Origin: Vandiemenella viatica
Lineage: Eukaryota; Arthropoda; Insecta; Orthoptera; Morabidae
Length of the DNA: 64,000 bases
Assembly: GCA_031002005.1 (NCBI GenBank)
Contig: CM061920.1
Location: 106,141,447 to 106,205,446, forward strand
Direction of reading: 5' to 3'
In this document: positions 23,401 through 36,586 of the stretch, in pieces
How the letters are laid out: each line of letters begins with the position of its first letter
Position numbering within the stretch: the stretch's first letter is position 1
Notes under the pieces: model-generated
What the model was told of the DNA's origin: nothing
The model's database searches: none
What the model saw: the letters and a program-made list of their open reading frames with translations, nothing else
Program-made: the position numbers and the translations under genes

Positions 23401-25285
23401 CGTTAGAATGTGATGAGTCTTAGGTAACACACTCAAACATTCTAAATAGTGATAAATATTTTCACGTTCTCCCACAGGATTTATAAGACTTCTCTATCTA
23501 CTGAAGACTGTGAATTAAACGTTGAACGACAGAATTGTGATAGCGATACCATAATGGATATTTTCCTTGAAATAAGGTCCTAATATAAAAGATTGATGTG
23601 GTTATTCCGACAAGCAGGCAGCACAACATGTGTGAATGATTAGGTGAACTGAAAGTACTAGTTAATGCAGGACTATTAGACTATTTGTACCAGACATAAT
23701 AGATACTTAAAAATCGGAACAGTGAGCCAAATGGTGTAATGAGTTAGGTTCATATACAATAACCAAGTTTATTTCAGACACAGATAAATACCTAAAATTG
23801 ATGACAGTTCAGAATTTTGTAATGAGGAAAATATAAATAATTTTTGTGCTTCATTATTCACACGGCAATAGGCCTATTATTAATTCGCATAAATTATTTT
23901 AAGAATCGTCTTAATCTTTTGCTTTAAGATGCTAAATTATCCACGAACATAATCTTTAGTAATTACTACTGTAAGTTTTGTTTCAGCTAGATGAAAGAAG
24001 CTACCCAAGAGCGACAATGTTCACAATCAAACAGAAGTGCCTCTCAGTATCTTCGTTTCAACCCATTAACAAATTAATTTATTTTTAATTTTTTAAAATA
24101 TATTTACAGTTCTACCTAATATTGGAGATGCCACTGGAATGCTATACTGTCGAGTGCAATAGTGGTTGTTAAATTGGAAATAATGTTGTGAATTCAGTAG
24201 TTTAAGTATGTCAATGATCTGCTGAACGTGTGTGTTCTGGATTTGTTTGTGCACCCTGAGGTTTTTAGTTAAGAGTTGTAAATTTTATTGTATTTGAATT
24301 TTCATGCAGCTGTTAGGCATATCAACGTACAATATTGTCGCTGAATGGGGCATTTGTATGACTTCGACACTTTCTACAAAAAGAGGGGAGGGGTGTAAGA
24401 TGATGTAATACTGAGAGCGAAGTTTCAATCTTAACGTAAATCTTTGCTAACTAATCAAGGAAACAATTAACAACACAGTTACTACTGTCATTCCTTCATC
24501 TCCTCAATCGAAACAAAACAAATCATTTACCTATTTCTATGCATGTTTGGATAGGGTCGGATCAAATTATTGATTACTGACGTTTCATCTGTGATTTTGA
24601 AGCCGAGTGAAATACCGTGACCGCAAGCGGCAAAACGTCAGTTTATCAATAAATCAACTCCATCTGGTCACCCATAATGACATCGAAACAGGGCAATAAG
24701 CGGTACAGATAAACACTAGTGATTAAGGACGGTGATAACCGTCATGTATTTCACCATTCTCTTAAGGGATCAGCGTCATAAAAGTTTTTAGGAAAAGTTA
24801 ATTCACCAGATTTTGCATTTAAAAGGAAGGCGGGTTAGGCCGGTCAGATATACGCGGGGAGAGACTGGGAGAAACACAGCTGGATGAAACTGTGAGAATT
24901 ATCAGTTTTGACTGACAATTCCGCAAGATCCTTGAACTACAGAATCATCTGTCCCGACCACTGAGCGTTTGAAACGCGTAATAATTATCTCTTTTTGATC
25001 AAGCGATGAGATCTGCTTTGTCAGAGAGATAACAGCAATATTTGCGATTTATCATAGACACATACGAAGTAACATTTAAAAACGAATTATTAAACCTATT
25101 ATGCACCTAAAAAGAGAATATGTCTTTCGAGTTAAATACTGTCTGTAATAACAATGAATGATTAACAGTTATTCAGTTTTTAAAACAAATATTTACTCAG
25201 GACAAGTATTGATAAATTATTTGAAGCAATTTTAAGTAACTATGAAATGTAATGAACACTTGTAATTGAACTAATGTGAGGTGTG
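23401..25285. other. Region downstream of the host gene; includes a hammerhead-like remnant
   Basis: The stretch is AT-rich and would hold the 3' UTR of the minus-strand gene. An AATAAA on the minus strand at 24284-24289 is far from the stop, so no polyadenylation site is claimed. A ccgcaagcggcaaaacgtca segment at 24621-24640 resembles the stem II-GAAAC part of a hammerhead motif in degraded form. Confidence 0.3.
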
Positions 25286-25378
25286 TCAGGGCAGCGGCGC
25301 CAGCAGCCCAGACTCGAGGCGCGGCATCTTGATGGGCGGCAGGTCGCACTCCTCCTCACGGCACCTGCGCAACACCCG
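25286..25378 (-). CDS. Unrecognised gene, last coding exon (exon 6)
   Basis: This is the terminal exon of the split minus-strand gene: 30 codons plus TGA at 25286-25288. The acceptor is the AG of a T/G-rich gtttgttgtgag tract just upstream, which puts the exon in phase 0 with exon 5. A second AG (gcgcag, 13 bases downstream) would give an immediate stop or a different frame. The residues are basic then hydrophobic (RVLRRCREEECDLPPIKMPR, then ESGLLAPLP). It is strongly GC-rich in AT-rich surroundings, like exons 3-5. Alternative: an unrelated GC-rich island. Confidence 0.5.
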   Translation of the reverse strand, partial: RVLRRCREEECDLPPIKMPRLESGLLAPLP

Positions 25379-28319
25379 CTCACAACAAACAACATCAACA
25401 ACAACAAACTACGCCACCTACCATACAATATAAAACATAATACGGCCTATTTACGAATGTAATACCATTTCATCAATATCATGCAATAATAACTCTCGAC
25501 ACAATTCGGAAATAAGTGTTAACACATCACTGACAATTAATGTACATTAATGGTACAGCTACATGAATAGTGAGCCTGTGCGAGATATAGTCACCTGCTT
25601 TTGCGAGGCCCAACTTATGGATGTATCATCGTGTGCATTGTAACTAGAATGTAACGAGCGTTAGACAAAAATTATTTCAGTTTAATGATTGTTCATAGCA
25701 CGGTTACGAAATATTATTCGGTATTAGTGAATTGGATAATATGAATTAATGAATGATACGAACAGTATGTAAGTCAAGGTAAATGAATGAATTAAAGGCG
25801 AGCTATAGTAGGCAGCGTGAGTTTTATCATACTTAAAAACATAAAAAAATCATACCATTAAACCTATCGCGAAACAACCAAGTATGAAATTTTAAGAAAA
25901 TGAATTTCATTTGTAATATATGTACATTTTTTTCGTGAATATTGACCATTAAATTGGGGTGATTAACGGTAATTTCTTACAAAAATACCAACCTCATTTA
26001 TATATATATGTTTTAATCAACATCACTGCTAATCTTCACGAAAGCTTATTTGATTTCAAACTGAATATCTAGAACAAAGTGGATCAAGTAAACCAAAATC
26101 CTAAAATTAAATTAATTCTAGGCACCATATCCATACGATAAATACAATATTATTCATACTAAGGTCACCTCATAGAAAATTGAAATATTGTTTCGGAATA
26201 CTTAAAATATCTTCAGAGAACATCAATTTCTGACAATCATTTTTGTGCCGTAACCCTAATTTTGCGTATTCATAACACACGAATATTTGACCGACCTAAT
26301 GTGTTTGCAGACACACAAACATTAAATTAGTATCATGGGCTCCAGAACTTCCTCCATTTTCTTTAGTCCCACTGACTGAGCAACTTTTGTTTCCGAGTTA
26401 AGTGTATTCACTTCCAAATAACATCCTTCATGATGTTACCTGTATACTTAATTGTAAGAACGAGGTATTTTCATTTTTTAGTAGGTGAGCACCATGGGAA
26501 AACAAGAACCGATACGTGAAAAAATTATGATTTCCTTCTATATCGCTGTACATAGGGAGCCACTTCGAATTTGCTATTTAAAAACCTTTGAAGCACAAGC
26601 CTGAAAACTTTCATATAGATTTCTTTTCCGTGCATAAATTTTAATCCAATCGACCAAAACCATTCCATGTTTTCTCAAAAAAGTTATGTTCATTTTTCTA
26701 GCGTCCCACGAGGAAAGTCTTGGAATGGATGGTTGTTGCATTTATTAATAACTAGTGTAAGACCGTGACCACTTTTTGCGTATAGTCACGGGTCTAGAAT
26801 TGTTCCAATTTTTTGGGTCAATATGATAGGTTGACCTGATCTAGCCAAATACGAAATTTACCTTTGTTTCACCTTTAGGGTGGATAAAATGTCTTGAGGC
26901 TGAAGTATATTAATAGACGTATTAAACAAGACAGAGACGATCACGCTATCGTATAATTGTTTCAATGGTGTTCTCAGACTTGCTGAAATACAAACAAACT
27001 TGTCCCTAAAAGTCCACTTTGCAAAAATTGAAGAATTTCTGTTTAAAGGGAGTGCGCAATTGCTTCGAAAGTATCACGCTGTTTTTGATTGATGCGGGGC
27101 AAATATTCATAAGGTAATCCTGGTCATAGTGTCCGTAACGGCCAGAGAACTTAATACAGATTATTAAATAGTTAAGCAAAATCAGATAAATGAACTGCCA
27201 GAATGCTGGATTCGGTAAACATATTTGGTCTGATATCCACTTTACATAACCTAATAACTCAACTACACCAAACATGTACAAACAACTAACGAAAGTGGTC
27301 AGTAAAATACGTAAAAATCAAATAAACTGTAATATATAAGCTTTAGTCAAATAGCAACATTAGCGAAAGTTTTAATAAATTGAAATTTAGTATTGGCTGG
27401 AATGACAATTGTTATAAGCTGTTACAACAGAGACCATGAGTAATTCAAGCTTCTTAATGAATGTCGACATATTACTTAAAAGTAGTTCCATTTTTTTTTG
27501 TTTAACAGTAAAGTTTATCAATTTTTTTAACTATAAAATGTTACGAAAAGCAAAATTAATGACTGTATCATGGCAATTAACTTAAGAGTAGTTGTTTAGG
27601 TATCAAACTGTGTGCATAACTTCTCATTTCTAATATCTCAGATTGCTGTTAATTAGTAGCAAGAATATCGTTGTTGAATTAAGTTTAATAAATAAAAGCT
27701 GTTTGTTGAGTTTTAAATTGGGTAAATAAATTGTTGTATTTTCCTGAAATAAAAAGAGGAATAAAATATTTTATTTAAGCGTTGTAAATAATAAAGGCAA
27801 AAATCAACTAATTTATGAGTTTCACATTGCGTATATCAGTCATATCTTTGATGACTTGAATCAATATAAAAAGGTAAGCTTAAACCTCATTTAATATTTA
27901 ACACGTGATAAACTTTGTTCGTAAAAATTATTCTTGGTCCAGATGACAATTGACATTTGCTGTAACAGCAGAACACATGACTAAATTAAGGTTCTTATAG
28001 TTCTAACCTCTAATTGCTGATGACTATGGAAACTATTAAACTGCGAGTGAAGGCTGACACGTGACACCGTTCCCCATCCAATAGCTATCGAGGTGAGTGG
28101 GTGACCTTACGAAATTATATAGTAGATAAAACACCAGTTCCATAATTCCTCTCTTCAGTTTGGATTCATCATTTTGCTTTGGCCATAATCATAATAACAT
28201 AATGACCGAAATTATGAGAATTTCAATATATTATCCTAAATATACTAAAATAAACTATACTCAATGTACGAAATACTAATATACTAAACTGTAAATTTCC
28301 CAACTAGAATACAAAAAGA
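25379..28319. other. Intron 5 of the host gene, proximal part
   Basis: AT-rich sequence without ORFs or recognisable repeats, presumed intronic because exons 5 and 6 flank it on the minus strand. Confidence 0.35.
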
Positions 28320-28880
28320 TAATAGCAACATTATTGATAACATTTTTGTAGAGGGAAATAAATTAGAAAAATATTTAGGAGTCTCAATGGAAAATGGTTT
28401 GTCAAACCACAATGCACAAATAATTACTTTGGATGCAAGGGCAAATTAAAATAACACAATGAAAATATTTATCAAAGTTAGGCCATTAGAAAGCAATTCA
28501 ATAAAAACACTATGAAAATCTAAATGAGGACCGGAGCAATGCGTTTAAATTAAAAAGAGTAAACAATAAATACAATTATTTTCGCCACAAGATTGTGGAA
28601 ATTTACGAGAGGTGCCTACCTACAAGACTAGCTCCAAAGAACTGGATAAAACATCTAGCAGGCATAAATGAGAACAGTATGTAGAAGCTAGTAATACCGT
28701 TAATGTGCATCTCAGACAGCATTAAAAACTTACTGTATGATTTTAACCGAAGTAATTAAAGAAGCTAAAAGTTTGGCTGTAAACAGTGAGATTAGCAGTC
28801 CAGATAATAAGGGAAAAAGTGTTTGGAACATTATTAAAAGAGAAACCACTATATCATCCCTTGAACAGAAACCTATAACT
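28320..28880 (+). pseudogene. Heavily decayed LINE fragments
   Basis: The first piece (28340-28480) includes NKLEKYLGVSMENGLS, matching the YLGV block after the RT palm. A second piece (28740-28860) reads KEAKSLAVNSEISSP then DNKGKSVWNIIKRET, matching the region before the RT (N-K-W-I-K-ET). The order is inverted relative to an intact element, so these are probably two fragments. Neither has catalytic residues. Confidence 0.45.
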
Positions 28881-29634
28881 TGTTGATGTGTAATTTTAAG
28901 AAACTTATTGTATTTGTATTTCGAGCTATTTGCGACATGCAACTAAATATGACGGAGTAGCACGATGTTAGAGACAGGAGAGCGGTACACTTTCGATTGT
29001 TTGACCAGCCTTGCACCATTTGTCGTCACACCCAATAGCGGCAATCGTTTGGTGGGTTATTTCGTTGTGAAGAGACCAGTAGAACCGTTGGTCACGTGAA
29101 GGATTTATTTCCGCAACTTTAGGCGCAAAAAAATCAGCGTACGACGACCAACGTAGGTCATCGAGAAAATAGAACGCAAGTACTCGTTGAGATCAGCAAA
29201 TGGTGGATGGAACTGTTTTTTTAAGATATGACGTAGTGTGCTGTCAAGATATATTTTTTCAGAAGCCATGCACTATGAACTTTGGGAAGACATGGTAAGG
29301 ACACGTTGCTGATTGGAAGCAGAGATACCTTCACACTGTCGGAAGCACCGACAGCCAGTGACTTCAAGATCTCCGTGGACAAAAATCAACGAAATTTGTC
29401 AACCAGCTCTTCAGCACTGGAAATAGATAAGTGAAACAGTAATAGCCAATAACGACTCTGAGATGTTACGTCTCACGTTCGCTTTTAGTCAGAATGATGT
29501 TAGAAAAATGTTGTCATCCTAAGACTTTGCATTTAAATTCTTTCATATTGCATTTAAAATTTTTCAGTTATTGATGTTTCCATTAGAGAAGAGGAAGTCT
29601 ATTGTCAGTTAGATATATGGCCAGATATTGTTGG

Positions 29635-30200
29635 TCAATATAGCAAGAAATTGAATGTAAAGAAAAGTGAGTACATGGTCAGAACCAGAAAAAACGAGAG
29701 GCTAATCACAGGAATTAGGATGGGAGGAGAACAGCTGATAAAAGTGAATAGTTTTAAATGCCTAATAAATGTTGTTGACGAAAGTGGAAGGAACGATGGA
29801 AATATAAATGAAAGACGGAAACAGTCATAAACGTTCCTAAGAAGTTTCAAAGCCTGATACGGCTTAAGAATGTGCCACAGAATGATAGGCGTGTAATTTA
29901 TCTGCCATAGTGTTCCCACGTATGCTGCCGAAACCTGGACAGCGAAGACTCGGGATATCAATGAGATTTAAGCGAGTGAAATCTTTAAGAAGCAGAAAAA
30001 GGGCTGCTAGAATGGATAAGATAAGGAACAAGGAGGTTAGGAACACAGTGAAAGAGGACAGAGAAGGCAAGGGCCAAATCAAAGAGACATTTCATAGAAT
30101 ATCAAGAAATGAAGATAAAAGTGAAACGACCGTTGCGGAGACATAGCGATATGTGACTGAAATGATTGTGGCAGCGTGTGTTGAAGCGACGAACAACCAA
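29635..30200 (+). pseudogene. RTE-like LINE reverse transcriptase C-terminus, decayed
   Basis: SKKLNVKKSEYMVRTRK begins the block after the RT palm. VNSFKCLINVV corresponds to the F-KYLG block, VPTYAAETWTAKTRD to the Y-xE-W box characteristic of RTE elements, and MDKIRNKEVRN to the R-DRIRN-IR block. At least two frameshifts and several stops occur. It lies inside intron 5 of the host gene, on the opposite strand. Confidence 0.6.
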
Positions 30201-31582
30201 ACTGGTTACAGAGAATTTTGGGGAATAGAGAGGAAAATCGAGATGTCTGTCAGCAAAACAGATTCGACTAGTAGTTGGAAATTGGTGATGATTTTTTTAT
30301 GATTTATTCAATGTTATTATAATTTGCACTTGAGTGTTTTCTATTGATCATTAACAATTGCACCCTAGTTCAATTATTCACTCATTGCTGCGTTGACTTT
30401 TGTCATTTAAGATAATATGAAAACCCAAATTTAATTTTACCCATAGTAATGTGTTTTGGTACAAAGGTTGATGCAATAGTTATTAGTTCGTTAAATGTCA
30501 GTAAATTTGGTAAACTAATTAAAAATTTGTAAATTGATACATTAAGTAAATTCATTATATATACGTATATTCCAGTATATCCAAAATCAAAATAATAAAC
30601 AAATTAAATAAAAAATTTCTACCAAGCAACACCATTAATTTTAATGGTGATTATTAATATAATTTCTCTGCTATTACTAGCGTTTTATAACCTTAAACAC
30701 GACAATTGATAAAAAAAAGTAGATCTGTGGCAATATGGAATATTCCAATATATCCTCGTACTTCATCTTCTTTCGAGACGAAAAAGGGCAGTTAAGAAAA
30801 AGGAAGGGTAAAGTTAATTTATAAATCGAAAGGTAAAAAGATACAATCACACACAGAGTGTCATTACTGTCATGGTCTATACCAGAACCTAATAGATGAT
30901 CCTTAATTGTTTTCAGCATGTGGGAAATCGACAGGCACTGGATGCGCTTGGGTGGAAGACGATAACGAGTTGGTTCAGATTTTTCCGAATTCTAGGACGA
31001 CTAGAAACCAGAATATACGGCCCTTCCTTAGCATAATGCAAGCCAATTTCGTATGAATCAAGGCGTTCATCAGAGGTCACGTGCATATGCATAAAATCAT
31101 TTTAACTGGTAAGTAATATAACACTTTCATTCTTATTAGCAGACATCGTGACAAACAAAGGGAATTTCTTCGACCAAACGCCTGTAAGTCAATATGTTTC
31201 GTTTAATTTTTTATTTTCGCTACTCTGTTTGAACGTCCAGCATCGTGCTAACTTTGTCGAGAAGTAGAAAACTCATTTTCATTAGTTATCAATATAGGAA
31301 CAGACTTGAAGTTTCCTTTTGGTGGTAGTTACAATTCGCCTCTTCTGCAGGAAAGAATGTTTGTTGGCGTTACCTTGTTAAAGATACAGAAATTTTCATC
31401 ATTGAACAAAACAGAAATAGCACAGACTTTAGAACAAAACCTACTTATGCCCTACCCGAAACTTTTCTGCTCGCTACATTCTCCTGTGGTCTTATAGCAA
31501 CCGCCCGATCTGCTATAGTATTTGCTTCGCCCTCTATTCTTAATATGAAAGCAAGATTTGCTTTAGTTAACAGTGGTTGTGG
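30201..31582. other. Intron, nothing recognised
   Basis: AT-rich sequence with no repeats or coding signal that I can assign. Confidence 0.3.
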
Positions 31583-31860
31583 AGGCCGCGTAGCTTAGTC
31601 GGTAGAGAGTTTACTACGGACTGGATGTCCGCGGTTCACCTCGCGATAAATCAGAGTTTTTAGTTTTTCTGCAAAAATGAACGAATTGACTGTTAGCAAG
31701 GGAAGCTACAGAAGGCCAGAACCGAGTGCCCATCATATCACCTCTTCCCTAGTCTCCAAGTACAGAATAGGATACGGAACTAGGTCCACTAGGGATGGTT
31801 AACGGCCTTTAATCTTGTAATGGTCTCTGTACTTCTCAGTACATGGTAAACATAAATAGT
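31583..31860 (+). repeat. tRNA-derived SINE
   Basis: The head carries an A box tagcttagtcggtagag (31591-31607) and a B box ggttcacctcg (31633-31643) at tRNA-like spacing. A body follows (agaaggccagaaccgagtgc, ctaggtccactagggatgg) reaching about 31860. The sequence upstream of the A box (gaggccgcg) is tRNA-like, but no acceptor stem closes. It lies in intron 5, antisense to the gene. Confidence 0.65.
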
Positions 31861-31930
31861 AAGCTATATGAGCACAGTACTACGGCTGCTTAGACGCAGC
31901 TAGAGCGTACAACATGGCGGCTCATCGTAC

Positions 31931-32209
31931 TCGCCTGGCCCTACGCTCTTGCTTCGGCTGGCCGTCGGAGTCCGGGGGCTCTGTCTTGACGACGGGAGTG
32001 GTTTGGCTGTCGCTGGATGTAGGCGACTGCCCCTGCGCTGGCTGCTGCTGCGCGGCTGATTGCTGCTGCTGTTGCTGATGCTGCAGCCCAGTCTGGTGAT
32101 GCTGGGCAGCCAGTGGTCCTCCCCAAGGCCCCAGCGGCCGCAGTAAGCGCTGCAGGCGGATCGGCGTTCCAAACAACGCCGGGCCGCAGCCCATGGCCGG
32201 CCGCACCGG
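31931..32209 (-). CDS. Unrecognised gene, exon 5 (Gln-rich, SUMO-like motif)
   Basis: This 279-base exon encodes 93 residues in phase 0 at both ends. The acceptor follows a pyrimidine-rich tract ending gcttgcacag; the donor is CGA|GTACGA. It begins PVRPAMGCGPALFG, continues with arginine- and leucine-rich sequence, then a HQQQQQQ run and QQQ repeats. Next comes VVKTEPPDSDG, a match to the negatively charged SUMO-acceptor type motif VKxE, and a basic end (KQERRARR). The composition suggests a nuclear regulatory protein; that is an inference. The frame would run two more codons to TGA if the donor were not used. Confidence 0.6.
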
Positions 32210-34012
32210 CTGTGCAAGCAAACAGTAAACCATACACTCAACAGCCAGTTGGATGCAAGGTGCTGATATATAATGAGGAGTAGTACTGCACGGGTTTCAC
32301 ATTCTTCACTCCTTCACATTCCGTCCACCGAAAACGCGAATAAGACACAACACTGTACACAAACACGTCTCAGTCATACACTCAAACAGTAACACGTCCA
32401 TCACTGGAGAAGACAAGAGCAAACCGCCGTAGCTAAATTTCACAGGACACTGCCTTGGCTGATTGGATAAGCTTCAAGAACTGAAGGTTACAGCCCAACT
32501 GAGTTCTAATAGGTCAGCAGGTAGGGTGCTCCAATTCTATTTTGAAGGTAAGTGGCCAAACACAACACACATCCAAAGTGCCGAGGGGTCACCTTGGTTA
32601 CGTTAAACATAGTACTAGGAAAAACAAAATCCACACAAATTACGTGGAATGATTCTGATCTCTTCTGCCACATACCGCCTCTGGTTGTAAGGTGAAGGAA
32701 TGGCCTACTTAGAAAATATCAGACTATCAGCCCACAACTGCTACCGCTGAATACGCACAGGCAATGGCGCGTGTCCAAAGCAAGCGTACAGTGGACATAT
32801 CGTTCACGCCGTTAATGCTGCTAATGAAATAACAGCTTATGTGCAAGAACTTGATGTAAAGCTCTAAATTTCATGCGTTTACTTTTTAGCTATACAATAT
32901 TGTGATGTTTAAACAGGTCAGAACGCTTAATAAATAATGATACTACTCGATTAGTAATAAATTAACCATGGTAGTAACTACAATTATCTTTTTGGTCATA
33001 CCATAATACTTTACAAAACATTATTCTTTCTCTTTATCAGTAGGAGATTGACTCCTATCATAGAATTGTTGCTACTGAGGTGGGTTAACTGATTTTTAAG
33101 TAACCGACAGTTACATTTCAACTTCTCGCTTGTTGCGCATGACGGTCGGTAGAAATTAAAAATTAATCTTCTTCTGTTAAATTACGTAAACCAAAAGTAA
33201 GTGCTGTTCACAATCACTAACGCCCAGGATTGCATGAACCATCACTTTGCGAGTTTCCTCCAAAGTTAATTATTACGGGATTTTTCACATTTTCGTTTTG
33301 GATTGATTTTTGGGTAGCCTTCCAGTTTTTAAGATGACCAGAGAAAAATAGTCTCCACAGAAAACCTTTCCAAATGTCTTTCTTTCCTAGAAAAAAACAA
33401 GTGGATTAACAACTCATTTATAATTTTTTTTACTAGTGATTGAGAAGCTCTAGGCGTGGATACCGTCTCCCCCAGAAGTTTTAGGAGTTCTCAGCCTTTC
33501 CCAGTGCTTCTGTATTTTGGATTCCTCGCAAATCCATAGGATCCATTTATCTGCTAGGGAACCTCGATGTTAAATTTAAACCCTGCGCTTGAGTCGCCGT
33601 ACTGCTTTCAGGGTTTTTATAGTCAAAATGCGACATACATTTTATTATTTTCAAAAGGAAATAAACATCAAGTCATAACTACGATAGACAGCAACCGAAA
33701 TATTTAGGCGCTAGTGAGAGCAAACTTTTGGAAAAATGCTTATGTGGTTACCCTTTGTTAAGTTCAATAAACATAGCACTATACATTTTTTGTATACTCG
33801 TCGTCATAAACAGGTTGTAGCTCACATTGCCCTTACAATAAGGAACGATAATACTCAAGCGGCTTGTTCGCCACCAGCATCACGATGTATTTTCCGGCGT
33901 CCCAATCCATCGACGTGTTTTGTTGATTCGACGTTTAGAAATTGTATTGCGGTCAACATGTGCACGGATTACAGAGCGAGAAAGCACCATTGTGTGGACA
34001 CCCCACCCTTAC
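32210..34012. other. Intron 4 of the host gene
   Basis: AT-rich to moderate GC, with no ORF or recognised repeat, between two well-supported exons. Confidence 0.4.
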
Positions 34013-34173
34013 CTGCCAGCATGGCGGTCCGCTCCTGCCGTCGACGCTGTACACAGGATCCCTGGGGATGTGGGGGGCGGCAGGTGTTGCAGATACCGTC
34101 GTTGCAGGCGGAGCGCTCGGGGGCGGCACTGCAGGCGGTGGTGGGACTTCCTTCTGGTCGTCGCCTTCCCCAC
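34013..34173 (-). CDS. Unrecognised gene, exon 4 (proline-rich)
   Basis: This 161-base exon is bounded by a good acceptor (tgttgtacag|GT) and a strong donor (GGCAG|GTAAGG). Entering in phase 1 from exon 3, it reads SGEGDDQKEVPPPPAVPPP, then an A/P/T-rich stretch, then HIPRDPVYSVDGRSGPPCWQ. It leaves in phase 0. The other two frames are also open over this exon because of its GC content, but only this one fits the phase of both neighbours. It is a low-complexity, probably disordered linker. Confidence 0.65.
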
Positions 34174-35942
34174 CTGTACAACACATGCAACTCTGGATGC
34201 GCTAAGACCACTCAGCGACACGCAATAAAGATTTCTCTTGCAAAATATTTTTCATCCGTAGTTCTTTAAATATGCAATAACTGTAAGAAAAAATATCTCT
34301 ATGCCTGAATGAATCGTCTATTACCATGGAACTGTACTTCTTGGATCTTTTTACTCGTATACTACGTATATTCCATCTTTTGATTGGTCACAAAGCATGC
34401 TGCTTTTTTAGTTTCTACCAACCGGATTTGAGGCGATAACCATTTGTGAAAAACACACTTTTTACATGACTTTATCAAGTTTCTTCATCGCTTACAAACA
34501 CTTTTACTAAGAGAATAAAATATTTCCTCTCGTTAAAATCAAAACCGATGAACCAACCTTATACACACCCAGTTTTCACTGTTTACACGTTCCTTCCAAG
34601 AAATAATGAACAGATTGAAATTTATGTTGATTATGCAAATAATATCCATGGTGGAGGTATATTTGAGACTACATTTCATGAAGAAGTTATCCCTTTACCA
34701 CGAACTATGGAAAGCATTCCACAGACTTGTTTTCCAACACGTGAGACGTTCAGACTCTAAATTAAATACGAAAGCAGATGTCAAGCATTTCTTAAACTTC
34801 CTTTTATCTAAGTTAACATTTTATTCATCCAGTCGTCGTCAAGTATATTGCAAAAGGAGATATTTACTGTCGTATAAGTTATCCGCTAGACTTCGAGTTG
34901 TTATGCTGTTGCGAAACACGTATCAGTAGTGTTTATTGGTAACTATAAAACATACTCGACGTTTATGTTTTCTTCATAGTAGATGGCAATTACCATACTC
35001 TTGGAGGATAACTGGTTGGAAGCTGTGATTCAACGTAACAGCGAAAAAGAGATAATCACCCATATATCTACATCTGTGCATCCGGAACTCTTAATTAATT
35101 ACAAGTCAACGCAAAATTATCTTTTCTGTTGGAAAATTCTTAATTTTGTCAGTTAAAATGTGAACTACTAAAAAGTCGAATATGCGAATTACCACTGACT
35201 TTAGACTGACGCTCGAAATTAGCTATTTGTATAGTGAAACGTAGTATAAAAGAAGAAAATGATTGTGTATTAAAAAAACCATCCACATCGTTGTCTACAA
35301 CGCTAGATTTCCAGTTTGTTAATGGTTGAGCAGACAACAAATTCGGTCCTAATTTTTTTCCTATGAGTTTTTTTTCTTTTCTTTTTTTAAATAAACATTA
35401 CTATAATACATGTTGTAATATTCATTTAAGGCAGTAAAACTCTGATTTATGCCCGTATAAAATGTTGATTCACCATTAGCACTCGTTTTGAATCTTATAG
35501 CAGTTCTACACAGGCCCTTAGCATGAGGCTAAAACTATACGGAACGGTTGTCGGGGTCCTGTATGTTCATAACTGTGCTGTATCTAAGCTGATTACAACA
35601 AACTAATAATTATTTTAGTTTCTACAAAGAGATCAATATAAAAGTAAGTAAGCGTTTAAAAAGTAAGGATGGCACACTTTAGTTTTACTGTTTTTATAAC
35701 TGTCAACCAACTGCACTTATACATAACTACACGAGCAAACATATCCTACGAACAATAAGTTACTGAACTGGTGAAATTAAAGTTGTATTCTGTTAGCTGA
35801 TGCTTTAGAGAATTCATAGGAGAATAATCGCTAAAAACACATATTTCTGAATTATTAATACAAGGGAATGTGAGATTCTTCGTGGTTATCGCGTTTCGAT
35901 TCTGTACTGTGCTCTGCTATAGTAACGTGGTGGTGAACTTAC
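34174..35942. other. Intron 3 of the host gene
   Basis: AT-rich with scattered short frames. Nothing is supported. Confidence 0.4.
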
Positions 35943-36102
35943 TGTGCGCCGCAGGCACCTGCTTGACGTCGCAGTGGCCGGTGCGGGCGACCACCTCGAG
36001 CGTGGCGTCCAGCTGCCGCAGGTAGGGCACCAGCTTCGACAGCAGCATCGAGTAGTGCAGCGCCGTGATGGAGCCCGACAGCCGCGCCACCACGCACATT
36101 AT
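35943..36102 (-). CDS. Unrecognised gene, exon 3 (helical)
   Basis: This 160-base exon has a typical acceptor (gtactttacag) and a GTAAGT donor. It encodes IMCVVARLSGSITALHYSML, then LLSKLVPYLRQLDATLEVV and ARTGHCDVKQVPAAH. The pattern of regularly spaced leucines and small residues suggests amphipathic helices. It is phase 0 at its start and phase 1 at its end, joining in frame to exons 2 and 4. Its GC content is far above the flanks. I do not recognise the family. Confidence 0.75.
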
Positions 36103-36214
36103 CTGTAAAGTACCCAGCCGTGTCTGCCATACAACCGTACTTCGGTATAACATATAACAGTTATCATTATTTTCTCGGTAGTAAACACGAAACAAGACAA
36201 ACATCACACGTATA

Positions 36215-36320
36215 TAAAATCACCCATGCTCTAGGCCGGAGTTGAACCGACGACCTGAGGCCAGCGTTCTAGCACTTACACTACTAGGACCGGTAACCAG
36301 GTAATTTTATACAACAGTAA
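36215..36320 (-). repeat. tRNA-derived SINE head
   Basis: The complement of ggagttgaacc (36238-36248) is a B-box-like GGTTCAACTCC. An A-box-like TAGTGTAAGTGC lies about 30 bases upstream (minus strand, 36273-36284). It sits in intron 2 in the gene's orientation. Confidence 0.5.
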
Positions 36321-36586
36321 TCTCGTCGGGCAGATATTTACGACTGAGATCCACCTACGAGAATTTCCCGTATGTTTTATTAAACTGGTGATATTGTCAG
36401 TATGTTGTCAATACTCCAAAAACATATTTTCTAATAGAACAGGTTTTTATTATCATTTGATATTTGTTATATTATTTTTCACTTCGGAACATATCGAACA
36501 TAGTTCGTTTATAACCATACAGGGGGAAGTATAGGTTACAAGCATTGATGTTAATTGCATAAGTGAAAAATATAAAGCTTTTGTTT

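Noticed and set aside
31591..31643. Possible tRNA gene
   Set aside because: A and B boxes are present but the cloverleaf does not close and a SINE body follows.
33736..34269. 177-codon plus-strand frame
   Set aside because: It overlaps the GC-rich exon 4 on the minus strand, where splice sites and phase agree. The plus frame has no motif and its length comes from GC content.
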